From Lutibacter sp. (lineage in GTDB: Bacteria; Bacteroidota; Bacteroidia; Flavobacteriales; Flavobacteriaceae), in assembly GCF_013041805.1 (NCBI RefSeq), contig NZ_JABDRI010000045.1, positions 1 through 46,169 of the forward strand: 46,169 bases of DNA, in the 5' to 3' direction. This document shows, in pieces, positions 9,462-17,427 of the stretch. How positions within the stretch are numbered: position 1 is the first letter of the stretch; every line of letters begins with the position of its first letter. A program made the position numbers and the translations under genes. The notes beneath the pieces are model-generated. The model ran no database searches and was not told the origin of the DNA. It worked only from the letters and a program-made list of their open reading frames with translations.

Positions 9462-10223
9462 ATGACGAATTGGATTGAATTATTACAGGATTTTAAATCT
9501 AAAAAACAGCCCATTGCATTTGTTACCATAACTAAAGTCTTAGGTTCTGCTCCTTGCAAGGTAGCTTCAAAAATGATTGTTACGTTGCAAAAAGAAATTT
9601 TTGGAACCATTGGAGGTGGTAAATTAGAATTTCAAGTAATTGATGAAGCTGTAACTGCAATTCGTGAAAATAAAATAAAAGAATTTACATACACTTTAGG
9701 ACCTGAATTTGAACAATGTTGTGGTGGTAAAGTTGAATTAATTATTGAACCTATGAATCAAACTCCTGAATTATTTTTATGCGGCGCAGGTCATATTGGC
9801 ATTGAACTTTGTCATATGTTAAAAGACACGCCTTTTCATATTACATTGTTAGATACTCGAGAAAATTGGGGATCAACACTTACAATTGATAAAGATATTA
9901 CTTTTTCAAGCATAGATTTTGATATGTACAAACAATATATCAATTGGGGTCCAAATTGTTATGTGGTTATTATGACACACGACCATAAACTAGATTTTGA
10001 AATTACTGCCTTGGCATTACATTCTGAAACTAACTATATTGGTTTAATTGGTAGTAAAACCAAAAAGAATAAATTCAATAATATGCTTAGAAACGAATTA
10101 AATTTTGAGGAGGGCATTTCACCTGTTCATTGCCCAGTGGGTTTAGATTTAGGAGGGCATACACCAAAAGAAATTGCCATTAGTATTGCAGCTGAATTAC
10201 TGAAAGAATACTATGGAAAATAA
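9462..10223 (+). CDS. xdhC: XdhC/CoxI family molybdoenzyme maturation factor
   Basis: XdhC proteins bind the molybdenum cofactor, promote its sulfuration and insert it into xanthine dehydrogenase-type enzymes. The 253-residue protein has the N-terminal domain motifs G-S-A-P-C-K (27-32) and G-T-I-G-G-G-K-L-E. A Rossmann-like half follows, with L-C-G-A-G-H-I-G-I-E-L. The C-terminal signature reads P-V-G-L-D-L-G-G-H-T-P-K-E-I-A. The gene begins 7 nt after the large subunit and overlaps the next gene by 11 nt, which places it as the dedicated chaperone of this enzyme. Confidence 0.9.
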   Translation: MTNWIELLQDFKSKKQPIAFVTITKVLGSAPCKVASKMIVTLQKEIFGTIGGGKLEFQVIDEAVTAIRENKIKEFTYTLGPEFEQCCGGKVELIIEPMNQTPELFLCGAGHIGIELCHMLKDTPFHITLLDTRENWGSTLTIDKDITFSSIDFDMYKQYINWGPNCYVVIMTHDHKLDFEITALALHSETNYIGLIGSKTKKNKFNNMLRNELNFEEGISPVHCPVGLDLGGHTPKEIAISIAAELLKEYYGK

Positions 10224-10851
10224 CACTGTTTTTGTACTGTTAGCCGGTGGAAAATCAGAAAGAATGGGTGTTGATAAAGGATTACTCAAATATCAACACA
10301 CTTTTTGGATTTTAGAACAACTCAACCGCATCTCAAAAACAACCATTAAAACAGTTTATATTGGCTTAGGATATCATTATGAAAATTATTTTAATGCCAT
10401 TCCGTGGCTTAAAAAAGCTGTTCATACCGCTACAGATTTTCAAGGACTACAAATAAATGTTATCATTAACCAACACCCTGAACTAGGCTCGTTTTCTACC
10501 TTAAAAACTGTTTTACAAATAATTGCCCCAAACTGCAGTATTCTTGTAAGTCATATTGACATTCCAATGGTAAATTCAGTTGAACTTCAAAAAATTATTG
10601 ACGCAAAAAACACCATTGTAATCCCAAATTTTGAAGGTAAAAATGGACATCCTATAAAAATGGATACACTTTTCTGGAAAAAATTAATTCCTTTAAAAAT
10701 TAGTGATATAGATGCTAGGTTAGATTTTCAAATAAAAAAAGTAAACCCATCCCAAATTTCAACCATTACAGTTTTAGACACCAATAGTATACGGAATTTA
10801 AACACTAAAAAAGAGTGGATTACATATATAAATAACTCTAATGAACTATAA
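10213..10851 (+). CDS. molybdenum cofactor nucleotidyltransferase, MobA/MocA-like
   Basis: A nucleotidyltransferase of about 212 aa that should attach GMP or CMP to molybdopterin. The nucleotide-binding loop L-L-A-G-G-K-S-E-R-M-G-V-D-K-G (residues 9-23) resembles MobA (GTP) in its D-K-G. The downstream G-H-P-I-K resembles MocA-type enzymes, whose CTP product serves xanthine oxidase-family hydroxylases. D-I-P-M supplies the metal-binding Asp. Context, following xdhC and a molybdenum hydroxylase, favours the MocA role, but specificity cannot be fixed by eye. It overlaps xdhC by 11 nt and ends the operon. Confidence 0.8.
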   Translation: MENNTVFVLLAGGKSERMGVDKGLLKYQHTFWILEQLNRISKTTIKTVYIGLGYHYENYFNAIPWLKKAVHTATDFQGLQINVIINQHPELGSFSTLKTVLQIIAPNCSILVSHIDIPMVNSVELQKIIDAKNTIVIPNFEGKNGHPIKMDTLFWKKLIPLKISDIDARLDFQIKKVNPSQISTITVLDTNSIRNLNTKKEWITYINNSNEL

Positions 10852-11182
10852 AGAGTTCAGCTAAATTACCACTTAAAATATTCGTACAACCACTCTAAAA
10901 TTCATCAACTTTTTGACTAATTTATTAGCAAAAAATTAGCGCATAATTATCATTTAATCATAAACGAAGAATCTTTCTAACTGTTTTACGTTTTTTAGGA
11001 TTCTAAAAATTTATAAATCAATCTCTTAATCAAACTACTAAACATAATTTAAGTTGTTTTCTAAAAATGTATTTTTTTTCTAATTTATAACAATTCATTA
11101 AAAATAACCTCTATATTTGTACTTTACGCTTTGGTGTGAAAAAAGTATGTTTAGTTATTAAAAAACCAAATTAGAACTATCT
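10852..11182. other. 331-nt intergenic region before the LRR lipoprotein gene
   Basis: Very AT-rich, with no convincing ORF or RNA gene. The only recognisable signal is a -7 element at 11112-11119 serving the downstream gene. A short palindrome, GAACT-N6-AGTTC, lies at the end of the mob gene but has no T-run, so it is not a good terminator. Confidence 0.6.
11112..11119 (+). promoter_or_regulatory. -7 promoter element (TATATTTG) for the LRR lipoprotein gene
   Basis: An exact TANNTTTG match, 63 nt upstream of the ATG at 11183, implying a leader of roughly 55-60 nt. No -33 TTG was seen at the usual distance. Confidence 0.5.
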
Positions 11183-13576
11183 ATGAAAACTTATTTTAAA
11201 GCATTATTTTTATTGTTGTTTGTTTATTCATGTGCTCCAGAAGAGACTATCATGACCTATAATCTTTCAACAAGTGTTGTGCCTGCAAATTCTGGAACTA
11301 TAGCAACTATCAATCAACCTAATAGTGATGTTGTTCAATTAATCGCAATACCTGCGCAAGATTATGAATTTCAGGGTTGGATTATTGGAAATCAAACAAC
11401 TCCTTCAGAATTTGATAACACCTTATATGTGCAATTAGATTCAAATAAAAATGTAACTGCACTCTTTCAATATGTAGCGCCTGATTCTGATGGTGATGGT
11501 GTACCAGATGATAGAGATTTATGTAATAATACCAGACGTGGACATGATGTTGATGGTAATGGTTGTGCTGATTATCAAAGAGATTCAGATGGTGATGGTG
11601 TAAACGATGCTGATGATCAATGTTATACTGCACCGGGATATACAGTTGACCCTCAAGGTTGTGCTGATTATCAAAGAGATTCAGATGGTGATGGCGTAAA
11701 TGATCATAGAGATCAATGCCCTGATACACAAGATGGAGTTTCAGTTGATTACTATGGATGTGCTGATTACCAAAAAGATAGTGATAATGATGGTGTGACT
11801 GATGATAGAGATGCTTGCCATCACACTCCAATTGGTGAATATGTAGATTCTAACGGTTGTTCCGAATCTCAAAAAGATGAAGACAATGATGGTGTAAGTG
11901 ATGTCAATGATGATTGTCCAAATACACCGTATGGTGCCAATGTTGATTCAAATGGATGCGCGGATAGCCAAAAAGACACCGATAATGATGGTTATAATGA
12001 TGCGATAGATTTATGCCCTAATACACCTATTGGAGAAGTAGTTGATGCCAATGGATGTTCAATATCTCAGTTTACCTATGTACCAGATGATAATTTTGAA
12101 CAATATTTGATTAATATAGGCCGTGATGATGTACTAGACGATTATGTGCGTACCAATAGCATTGATAATATTACTTCTTTATATATGAATTATAATTATA
12201 ATTTATCAGATTTAACTGGGATTGAAGATTTTACCAACTTACAATATTTAGATGTATATAACAATAATCTTACAAGCTTAGATGTAAGTAAAAATACTAA
12301 ATTGTATAGATTACAAGTTGGTAATAACAACCTAACTAGTTTAGATGTAAGTAATAATCCTGCTTTGCGATATTTATATGCAGGTGATAACCAGCTTACT
12401 ACCTTAGATTTGAGTGGAACTCCTAATTTGTATCGATTGGATTTATATAGCAACCAACTTACTAGTTTGGATTTAAGCCAAAATACTTCTATAGACTACG
12501 TTCAAGTTCAAAATAATCAACTAACAAGCTTAGATATTAGTGGAGCTACAGCGTTACAAACTATATATGCCGATAATAACCAATTGACTAGTTTGGTAAT
12601 GGGTACTAATACTGCATTAAGATATTTAAGTGCTTATAGCAACCAATTGACTAGCTTAGATGTAAGTGGTAGTCCTTCTTTGTACAATTTAAGTATTGCG
12701 TATAACCAGTTAACTAGTTTAAATTTGAGTGGATTAACAAATTTACAATATGTATCTGCAAGCAATAATTCCTTATCAAGTATAGACCTTAGCAATGATA
12801 CGAATTTACGAGATTTATATGTGCATAATAACCAATTGACTAGTATGGATCTAAGTAATACTCCTAATTTATACTGGCTCTATGCCTATAACAACCAATT
12901 GACTAGTTTAGATTTTAGTACTAGTAGTAATTTATACTATGTACATCTTCGTAACAACCAATTGACTAGTTTAGATATAAGTAATAAATCTAATTTGAGA
13001 TATTTATATGTTGATTCTAATCAGCTTAATAGCTTAGATGCAAGTACGAACCCTAATTTGGAGCGTATATACGCATATTACAATCAGCTTACAAGTGTGA
13101 ATGTAAATGGAGCAACAGCTTTACGTTATTTACAATTACAAAGCAACCAATTGACTAGCTTAGATTTAAGTAGCAATACTTCATTGTATTATTTATATGT
13201 CCATAGCAACCAATTAACTAGCTTAGATTTGAGTACTAATACTTCGTTAGAGTACTTTGATGTTAGTTCGAACCAATTAACTAGTTTAAATGTAGCTGGT
13301 GCAACAAGTTTACGTTATTTCTATTGCCAATATAATTATTCGCTTACTAATTTAGAATTAGGTAGTCACCCTCTTTTATATTACATATATGCGTATCGTA
13401 CTGCTCTTACTAGTTTAAATGTTAGTAATTGCCCGGCTTTAACTAATTTAAATACGTATGCTAGTATAAACCCTAATCCATCTCAGTGTATACAAGTAAG
13501 TCAAGACCAGTTTAATAATATACCTTCGTATTGGAATACTTATGGTGCAACGTATTCAACAACACCTTGCCCATAA
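11183..13576 (+). CDS. surface lipoprotein: InlB-like repeat, six TSP3 repeats, about 20 leucine-rich repeats
   Basis: A 797-residue protein with a lipoprotein signal (L-L-F-V-Y-S-C, Cys17). Acidic residues just after the Cys (C-A-P-E-E) fit the Bacteroidota surface-export signal. About residues 25-95 resemble an InlB B-type repeat (F-Q-G-W-I-I-G and V-T-A-L-F). From about 101 to 298 are six Ca2+-binding thrombospondin type 3 repeats (D-S-D-G-D-G-V / D-x-C-P-x-T / G-C-A-D). From about 310 to 770 are some 20 repeats of 21 residues with the pattern N-N-Q-L-T-S-L-D-V-S-x-N-x-x-L-x-Y-L-Y. No T9SS C-terminal tail is present, consistent with lipid anchoring. A role in adhesion or ligand binding is inferred. 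It is monocistronic, with its own promoter and terminator. Confidence 0.87.
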   Translation: MKTYFKALFLLLFVYSCAPEETIMTYNLSTSVVPANSGTIATINQPNSDVVQLIAIPAQDYEFQGWIIGNQTTPSEFDNTLYVQLDSNKNVTALFQYVAPDSDGDGVPDDRDLCNNTRRGHDVDGNGCADYQRDSDGDGVNDADDQCYTAPGYTVDPQGCADYQRDSDGDGVNDHRDQCPDTQDGVSVDYYGCADYQKDSDNDGVTDDRDACHHTPIGEYVDSNGCSESQKDEDNDGVSDVNDDCPNTPYGANVDSNGCADSQKDTDNDGYNDAIDLCPNTPIGEVVDANGCSISQFTYVPDDNFEQYLINIGRDDVLDDYVRTNSIDNITSLYMNYNYNLSDLTGIEDFTNLQYLDVYNNNLTSLDVSKNTKLYRLQVGNNNLTSLDVSNNPALRYLYAGDNQLTTLDLSGTPNLYRLDLYSNQLTSLDLSQNTSIDYVQVQNNQLTSLDISGATALQTIYADNNQLTSLVMGTNTALRYLSAYSNQLTSLDVSGSPSLYNLSIAYNQLTSLNLSGLTNLQYVSASNNSLSSIDLSNDTNLRDLYVHNNQLTSMDLSNTPNLYWLYAYNNQLTSLDFSTSSNLYYVHLRNNQLTSLDISNKSNLRYLYVDSNQLNSLDASTNPNLERIYAYYNQLTSVNVNGATALRYLQLQSNQLTSLDLSSNTSLYYLYVHSNQLTSLDLSTNTSLEYFDVSSNQLTSLNVAGATSLRYFYCQYNYSLTNLELGSHPLLYYIYAYRTALTSLNVSNCPALTNLNTYASINPNPSQCIQVSQDQFNNIPSYWNTYGATYSTTPCP
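12235..13440 (+). repeat. 63-bp tandem repeat array encoding the leucine-rich repeats
   Basis: Units of 63 bp (21 codons) recur in phase. Several carry the identical core AACCAATTGACTAG, for example at 12578 and 12641, exactly 63 nt apart, and again near 12830, 12893 and 13145. Flanking codons vary more than the core. The array lies entirely inside the lipoprotein reading frame. Confidence 0.8.
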
Positions 13577-13609
13577 TAGTTTAGATTTTAACAATAAATA
13601 CTTTATAAA

Positions 13610-13642
13610 TAAAAAGCGCTTCTATATAGGAGGCGCTTTTTA
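13610..13642 (+). terminator. intrinsic terminator after the LRR lipoprotein gene
   Basis: The hairpin AAAAAGCGC ... GCGCTTTTT, with a longer inner stem allowing one G-T wobble, begins about 34 nt past the stop. The A-tract and T-tract could let it work in both directions. Confidence 0.75.
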
Positions 13643-13874
13643 ACTATATGAAATTTCGCTTTTAGTTTATTTTATAAATAATTGGGTTAAATGCTTTTGC
13701 AGAAACCAATATTTTATAACTAATAAAGTAACCTTTGTTTTCTTTTAGCGTTTTTTAGAAAAACGGAACGGAGAAGAACTTTAAAAAATGTTTTGTGAAC
13801 ATTATTTTAAAACTGCCCGTTAATCCGATAGAGAAATGTTGAGAATCGTTTTAATAATTGTTTTTTACTTTTTT

Positions 13875-13928
13875 TCAGTTCGAGCGCAGTCGAGATCATA
13901 ATATAGTTCTCGACTGCGCTCGAACTGA
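13875..13928. repeat. perfect 21-bp inverted repeat, probable dispersed palindromic element
   Basis: The arms are 13875-13895 and 13908-13928, separated by a 12-nt loop. The core TTCGAGCGCAGTCGAGA is far more GC-rich than its surroundings. I recall similar TTCGACTGCGCTCGAAC palindromes scattered between flavobacterial genes, so this looks like a REP-like element; copy number cannot be seen in one window. Confidence 0.7.
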
Positions 13929-13952
13929 CAATTGAATTGACAATTGAATTGA
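13929..13952. repeat. two tandem copies of CAATTGAATTGA
   Basis: An exact 12-bp direct repeat (13929-13940 and 13941-13952) abutting the right arm of the inverted repeat. Confidence 0.75.
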
Positions 13953-14073
13953 CAAAAAAATTAAATCACAAACAAATTGTACCCAACCGGTTAAATTACT
14001 TCAATTATAACACATTACAATAGCATTTTCTATGGGCAAATATGAGATAACATTATTTCTATTATAAACGAGA

Positions 14074-15678
14074 TTAATTAAACGCTTCAGGATTTTCAGC
14101 AATGTGATAACGAGGATCATCAATAGCATTGATAATTACTTCATTAAATTTAGGATTGCTTTTATGGAGTAAAATTTTACACTCTTCACTCAAATGTTTT
14201 AGGTGAATTACTTTTCCTGCTGCTTCGTATTTCTCAACAATATTAAAAATAGCTTCCAGTGCTGAGTGATCGCTAATTCTAGATTCCATAAAATCAATTT
14301 CTACATTGTCTGGATCATTTTTAACATCAAACTTCTCATTAAATGTTGAAATAGAACCAAAGAAAAGAGGTCCCCAAATTTCATAAATTTTTGTACCATC
14401 TTCTCTAATTGATTTTCGAGCTCTAATTCTAGTGGCATTTTCCCAAGAAAAAACCAAGGCACTTACAATAACCCCCGCAATAACAGCAATGGCTAAATCA
14501 AAAATTACAGTTAGCGCTGACACTAATATCAATACAAATAAATCGGTTCTAGGGATTTTATTTGAAATTCTAAAACTACTCCACTCAAACGTACCAATAA
14601 CTACCATAAACATCACTCCAACCAATGCAGCAATAGGAACTTGCTCAATATATGACGAACCAAAAAGTATAAAAAACAACAACATTACAGCCGCTACAAT
14701 TCCTGACAGTCGTCCTCTACCTCCACCTTTAATGTTAATAATAGATTGACCAATCATGGCACAACCACCCATACCACCAAACAAACCAGTGATAATATTT
14801 GCACTTCCTTGGGCAACACATTCTTTGTTTCCATTTCCACGCGTTTCTGTTAAATCATCAATTAAATTCAATGTCATTAATGATTCTATCAATCCAATAG
14901 CAGCTAAAATTAAAGCATAGGGTAAAATAAACTTAATTGAAGCCATTGTAAAAGGAACTTTTGAAAATGTCTCTAAGTTTAGTGTTGGCAAGCCTCCTTT
15001 TAAGCCTTCTCCTCCTCCATCTCTAATAAATGACCCAACGGTAGCAACATCAAAATTTGCTAAAATTGCAATGGTACTTACCACCAAAATGGCAATTAAA
15101 GCTTCAGGTAATTTTTTTAATTGTTTAATTTTTGGAAGTCCCCACATAATTAACATAGTTAATCCCACCAAACCAATCATTAAATACAGTTGATTCCCTG
15201 CCAACCATTGTTTTTCTCCATTTATTGTTTTTTTAAACATTCCCAATTGAGAAAGAAAAATAACAATTGCCAATCCGTTTACAAATCCCATCATTACAGG
15301 ATGTGGAATTAAACGAACAAATTTTCCCAATTTTAAAACTCCAGCTAATACTTGAATAATTCCCATTAAAATAACGGTAGCAAACAAATAGTACAACCCT
15401 AAATTTTCACCTGGACTTCCCATTTCATTTCCTCTAGCCACCAATGTAACCATAACAACCGCCAAAGCACCTGTTGCGCCCGAAATCATACCAGGTCGAC
15501 CACCAAAAATTGAAGTAATTAAACCAACCATAAACGCAGCATACAACCCAACTAATGGATCAACTCCAGCCACAAAGGCAAAAGCAACGGCTTCTGGAAC
15601 TAAAGCCAAAGCTACAGTGATACCAGATAATACATCGTTTCTAAAATTTGCTGTTTGCTTTTTAATAAATTCAGTCAT
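14074..15678 (-). CDS. SulP-family inorganic anion transporter with STAS domain
   Basis: An inner-membrane anion transporter of 534 aa. The SulP signature V-P-E-A-V-A-F-A-F-V-A-G-V (27-39), G-R-P-G-M-I-S-G-A-T-G-A-L and G-G-C-A-M-I-G-Q-S are present across many hydrophobic helices up to about residue 410. The C-terminal STAS domain (from about 430) contains D-H-S-A-L-E-A-I, the equivalent of the STAS loop. SulP proteins carry sulfate, bicarbonate or other anions. No sulfate-assimilation or carbonic anhydrase gene is adjacent, so the substrate is open. It appears monocistronic, with a TANNTTTG element 24 nt before the start. Confidence 0.88.
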   Translation of the reverse strand: MTEFIKKQTANFRNDVLSGITVALALVPEAVAFAFVAGVDPLVGLYAAFMVGLITSIFGGRPGMISGATGALAVVMVTLVARGNEMGSPGENLGLYYLFATVILMGIIQVLAGVLKLGKFVRLIPHPVMMGFVNGLAIVIFLSQLGMFKKTINGEKQWLAGNQLYLMIGLVGLTMLIMWGLPKIKQLKKLPEALIAILVVSTIAILANFDVATVGSFIRDGGGEGLKGGLPTLNLETFSKVPFTMASIKFILPYALILAAIGLIESLMTLNLIDDLTETRGNGNKECVAQGSANIITGLFGGMGGCAMIGQSIINIKGGGRGRLSGIVAAVMLLFFILFGSSYIEQVPIAALVGVMFMVVIGTFEWSSFRISNKIPRTDLFVLILVSALTVIFDLAIAVIAGVIVSALVFSWENATRIRARKSIREDGTKIYEIWGPLFFGSISTFNEKFDVKNDPDNVEIDFMESRISDHSALEAIFNIVEKYEAAGKVIHLKHLSEECKILLHKSNPKFNEVIINAIDDPRYHIAENPEAFN

Positions 15679-15701
15679 AGTAAGTCATTTTCAAAAAGCG
15701 G

Positions 15702-15709
15702 CAAATATA
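15702..15709 (-). promoter_or_regulatory. -7 promoter element (TATATTTG on minus strand) for sulP
   Basis: The plus strand reads CAAATATA, an exact TANNTTTG on the minus strand, 24 nt upstream of the sulP start codon. Confidence 0.5.
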
Positions 15710-15784
15710 AGTATTTTAAATTTAGAGATTTTAATACTATGCCTCAATGTTTGTGTTTATTAAATATGATTCACAATATAGATG

Positions 15785-16366
15785 CTAAAAAAGCAGCTTT
15801 ATATTTTCATAGGTGTTTTGAAGTGCAGCTTTTGTTGATTCGCGATTTTTAAAACAAACTTTTTCTATTCCTTCTTCTATTTGAGGGGTTAATTCACCAT
15901 CATAAGTGGTATTCATTAAAAACCAATACGTAATTTTTAAAATAATTTTATCTTTTCTCTCAAAAATATGATAGGTTGTATCCAGTGGTTTTTCAATTTG
16001 TAAATTAGTAATTCCACATTCTTCTTCCACTTCTCTAATGGCACATTCAGCAATGGATTCCCCTTTTTCTAATTTTCCTTTGGGTAAATCCCAAGTATTG
16101 AATCTATAAATAAAAAGCACTTCGTTTTTTTCATTAAAAACTTTACCACCGGCAGCCTTTTGAATTGTAAATTTAGATTGAAAAATCTCCCAACACACTT
16201 CTAAATTAGTACATAACAAACAGATACCTTTTGATTTATTATGCAATAAATTTTCAATAATAGTTTCAATTGAAGCACCATCGAAATCAATTTGATGTAA
16301 ACTTGTTATAACTTTCTTAGTATCTGTCAATAATATTGGACAGTCATTCACAAAAACTTTATACAT
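15785..16366 (-). CDS. Nudix hydrolase
   Basis: A 193-residue Nudix hydrolase, splitting nucleoside-diphosphate-linked compounds. The Nudix box G-x5-E-x7-R-E-U-x-E-E-x-G-U is complete: G-K-L-E-K-G-E then S-I-A-E-C-A-I then R-E-V-E-E-E-C-G-I, preceded by W-D-L-P-K. The frame is open further upstream to 16489, but that part overlaps pyrE and encodes nothing family-like. I therefore start at M-Y-K-V-F-V-N-D at 16366. It is divergent from pyrE with only 7 nt between start codons. About 60 residues precede the Nudix fold and are not recognised. The substrate is unknown. Confidence 0.85.
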   Translation of the reverse strand: MYKVFVNDCPILLTDTKKVITSLHQIDFDGASIETIIENLLHNKSKGICLLCTNLEVCWEIFQSKFTIQKAAGGKVFNEKNEVLFIYRFNTWDLPKGKLEKGESIAECAIREVEEECGITNLQIEKPLDTTYHIFERKDKIILKITYWFLMNTTYDGELTPQIEEGIEKVCFKNRESTKAALQNTYENIKLLF

Positions 16367-16369
16367 TTG
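16362..16369 (+). promoter_or_regulatory. candidate -7 element (TACATTTG) for pyrE
   Basis: An exact TANNTTTG match that ends 4 nt before the pyrE ATG at 16374 and covers the start codon of the divergent Nudix gene. If used, the pyrE message would be almost leaderless. Confidence 0.45.
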
Positions 16370-16373
16370 CAGT

Positions 16374-17018
16374 ATGATTATGAACAAAGATACTGCAAAA
16401 AAAACCGCTGAATTATTATTACAAATAAATGCTATAAAATTAGAGCCTAAAGATCCATTTACTTGGGCTTCAGGTTGGAAATCACCCATTTATTGCGATA
16501 ACAGAACTACGCTTTCTTTTCCTAAAATTAGGAATTATATAAGTGAAAATTTAGCCAAAATAATAGAAGAAGAATATGGTAAACCCGATGTAATTGCTGG
16601 TGTTGCCACTGGTGCAATTGCTATTGGTATTTTAGTTGCGCAGCAACTCAATGTTCCTTTTATCTATGTGAGACCAGAACCTAAACAACACGGAAGAAAA
16701 AACCAAATTGAAGGTTTACTTGAAAAAAATAAAAATATTGTTGTTGTTGAAGATTTAATAAGTACTGGTAAAAGCAGTTTAAATGCTGTAAAAGCGTTAA
16801 GAGAAGTTGAAGGAACGAATGTGAAAGGAATGGTTGCTATTTTTTCATATGGATTTGATATCGCTGCCAAAAACTTTGAAGATGCCAATTTAAAATTACA
16901 AACATTAAGCGATTATAATCATTTATTAGAACAATCGTTAGATAGCAAGTATATTACAGAAAAAGAATTAGAAACACTTCAGCAGTGGAGAGAGAACCCT
17001 AGTACCTGGAAAAAATAA
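16374..17018 (+). CDS. pyrE: orotate phosphoribosyltransferase
   Basis: PyrE transfers ribose-5-phosphate from PRPP to orotate, giving OMP in pyrimidine synthesis. The 214-residue length fits. Family motifs are F-T-W-A-S-G-W-K-S-P-I-Y-C-D-N-R near residues 27-42 and the PRPP-binding loop V-V-V-V-E-D-L-I-S-T-G-K-S-S around 122-135. An alternative ATG lies two codons in (16380). I keep 16374 because flavobacterial PyrE proteins, as I recall them, begin M-I-x-N-x-x-T-A. The SRPBCC gene follows after 10 nt. Confidence 0.93.
   Translation: MIMNKDTAKKTAELLLQINAIKLEPKDPFTWASGWKSPIYCDNRTTLSFPKIRNYISENLAKIIEEEYGKPDVIAGVATGAIAIGILVAQQLNVPFIYVRPEPKQHGRKNQIEGLLEKNKNIVVVEDLISTGKSSLNAVKALREVEGTNVKGMVAIFSYGFDIAAKNFEDANLKLQTLSDYNHLLEQSLDSKYITEKELETLQQWRENPSTWKK
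16385..16392 (-). promoter_or_regulatory. candidate -7 element (TATCTTTG on minus strand) for the Nudix gene
   Basis: The plus strand reads CAAAGATA inside the first codons of pyrE. It lies 18 nt upstream of the Nudix start at 16366, a normal distance. Confidence 0.45.
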
Positions 17019-17028
17019 ATAATCGAAT

Positions 17029-17418
17029 ATGAATTTAGAAAGTAAAAAAACAGTTATAAATAAATCCCAAAAAGATTTTTTTAAATTTTTAAGTCATCTT
17101 GAAAATTTTGAACAAATAATGCCAGAAAATAATGAAAAATTTGAAGTTGATGGTGAATCATTTATTTTCAGTTTGAAAGGAATGCCAGAAATACGGTTGG
17201 TAATGAAAGAAAAACAAGAATTTAATAAAATTGTTTTAGGTGCTGCTAGCAGTAAATTAAATTTTTCTTTAACGGCTATTATTGATAGTATTTCAGAAAA
17301 TAGCTGTGAAACTCAATTACTTTTTGAAGGCGAATTTAATCCAATGATGGCAATGATGGTTAAAAAACCGCTTCAAAAGTTTATTGATACTTTAACAGAA
17401 CAAGCTGAAAAATTATAA
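17029..17418 (+). CDS. SRPBCC-fold (START/polyketide cyclase-like) protein
   Basis: A 129-residue protein with the general shape of an SRPBCC domain: a start strand with S-Q-K-D-F-F-K-F-L-S (14-23), an N-F-E-Q-I-M-P segment, antiparallel strands, and a long C-terminal helix ending F-I-D-T-L-T-E-Q-A. The fold binds hydrophobic ligands in a cavity. No catalytic motif is apparent and the function is unknown. It lies 10 nt after pyrE and is probably cotranscribed; I recall this neighbour in other flavobacteria. Confidence 0.7.
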   Translation: MNLESKKTVINKSQKDFFKFLSHLENFEQIMPENNEKFEVDGESFIFSLKGMPEIRLVMKEKQEFNKIVLGAASSKLNFSLTAIIDSISENSCETQLLFEGEFNPMMAMMVKKPLQKFIDTLTEQAEKL

Positions 17419-17427
17419 CAACATGTT

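Larger units (their letters stand above)
13643..14073. other. intergenic region between the LRR lipoprotein terminator and the SulP stop
   Basis: No coding potential was seen. Apart from the 21-bp inverted repeat and the 12-bp tandem repeat listed separately, I see only AT-rich sequence. No good terminator for the minus-strand SulP gene is evident unless the inverted repeat serves. Confidence 0.5.

Noticed and set aside
11382-11831. His-rich 149-aa frame on the minus strand
   Set aside because: Shadow of the Asp/Gly-rich thrombospondin repeats; the composition is a mirror of the real frame.
12235-13440. Regular repeats as a possible CRISPR array
   Set aside because: Units are directly tandem without unique spacers and encode leucine-rich repeats in frame.
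15655-15852. 65-aa plus-strand frame between sulP and the Nudix gene
   Set aside because: It overlaps the starts and ends of both genes in antisense and includes the sulP promoter; no signal supports translation.
16367-16489. N-terminal extension of the Nudix protein
   Set aside because: It lies antisense to conserved pyrE codons, has no family similarity, and starts upstream of the candidate Nudix promoter.
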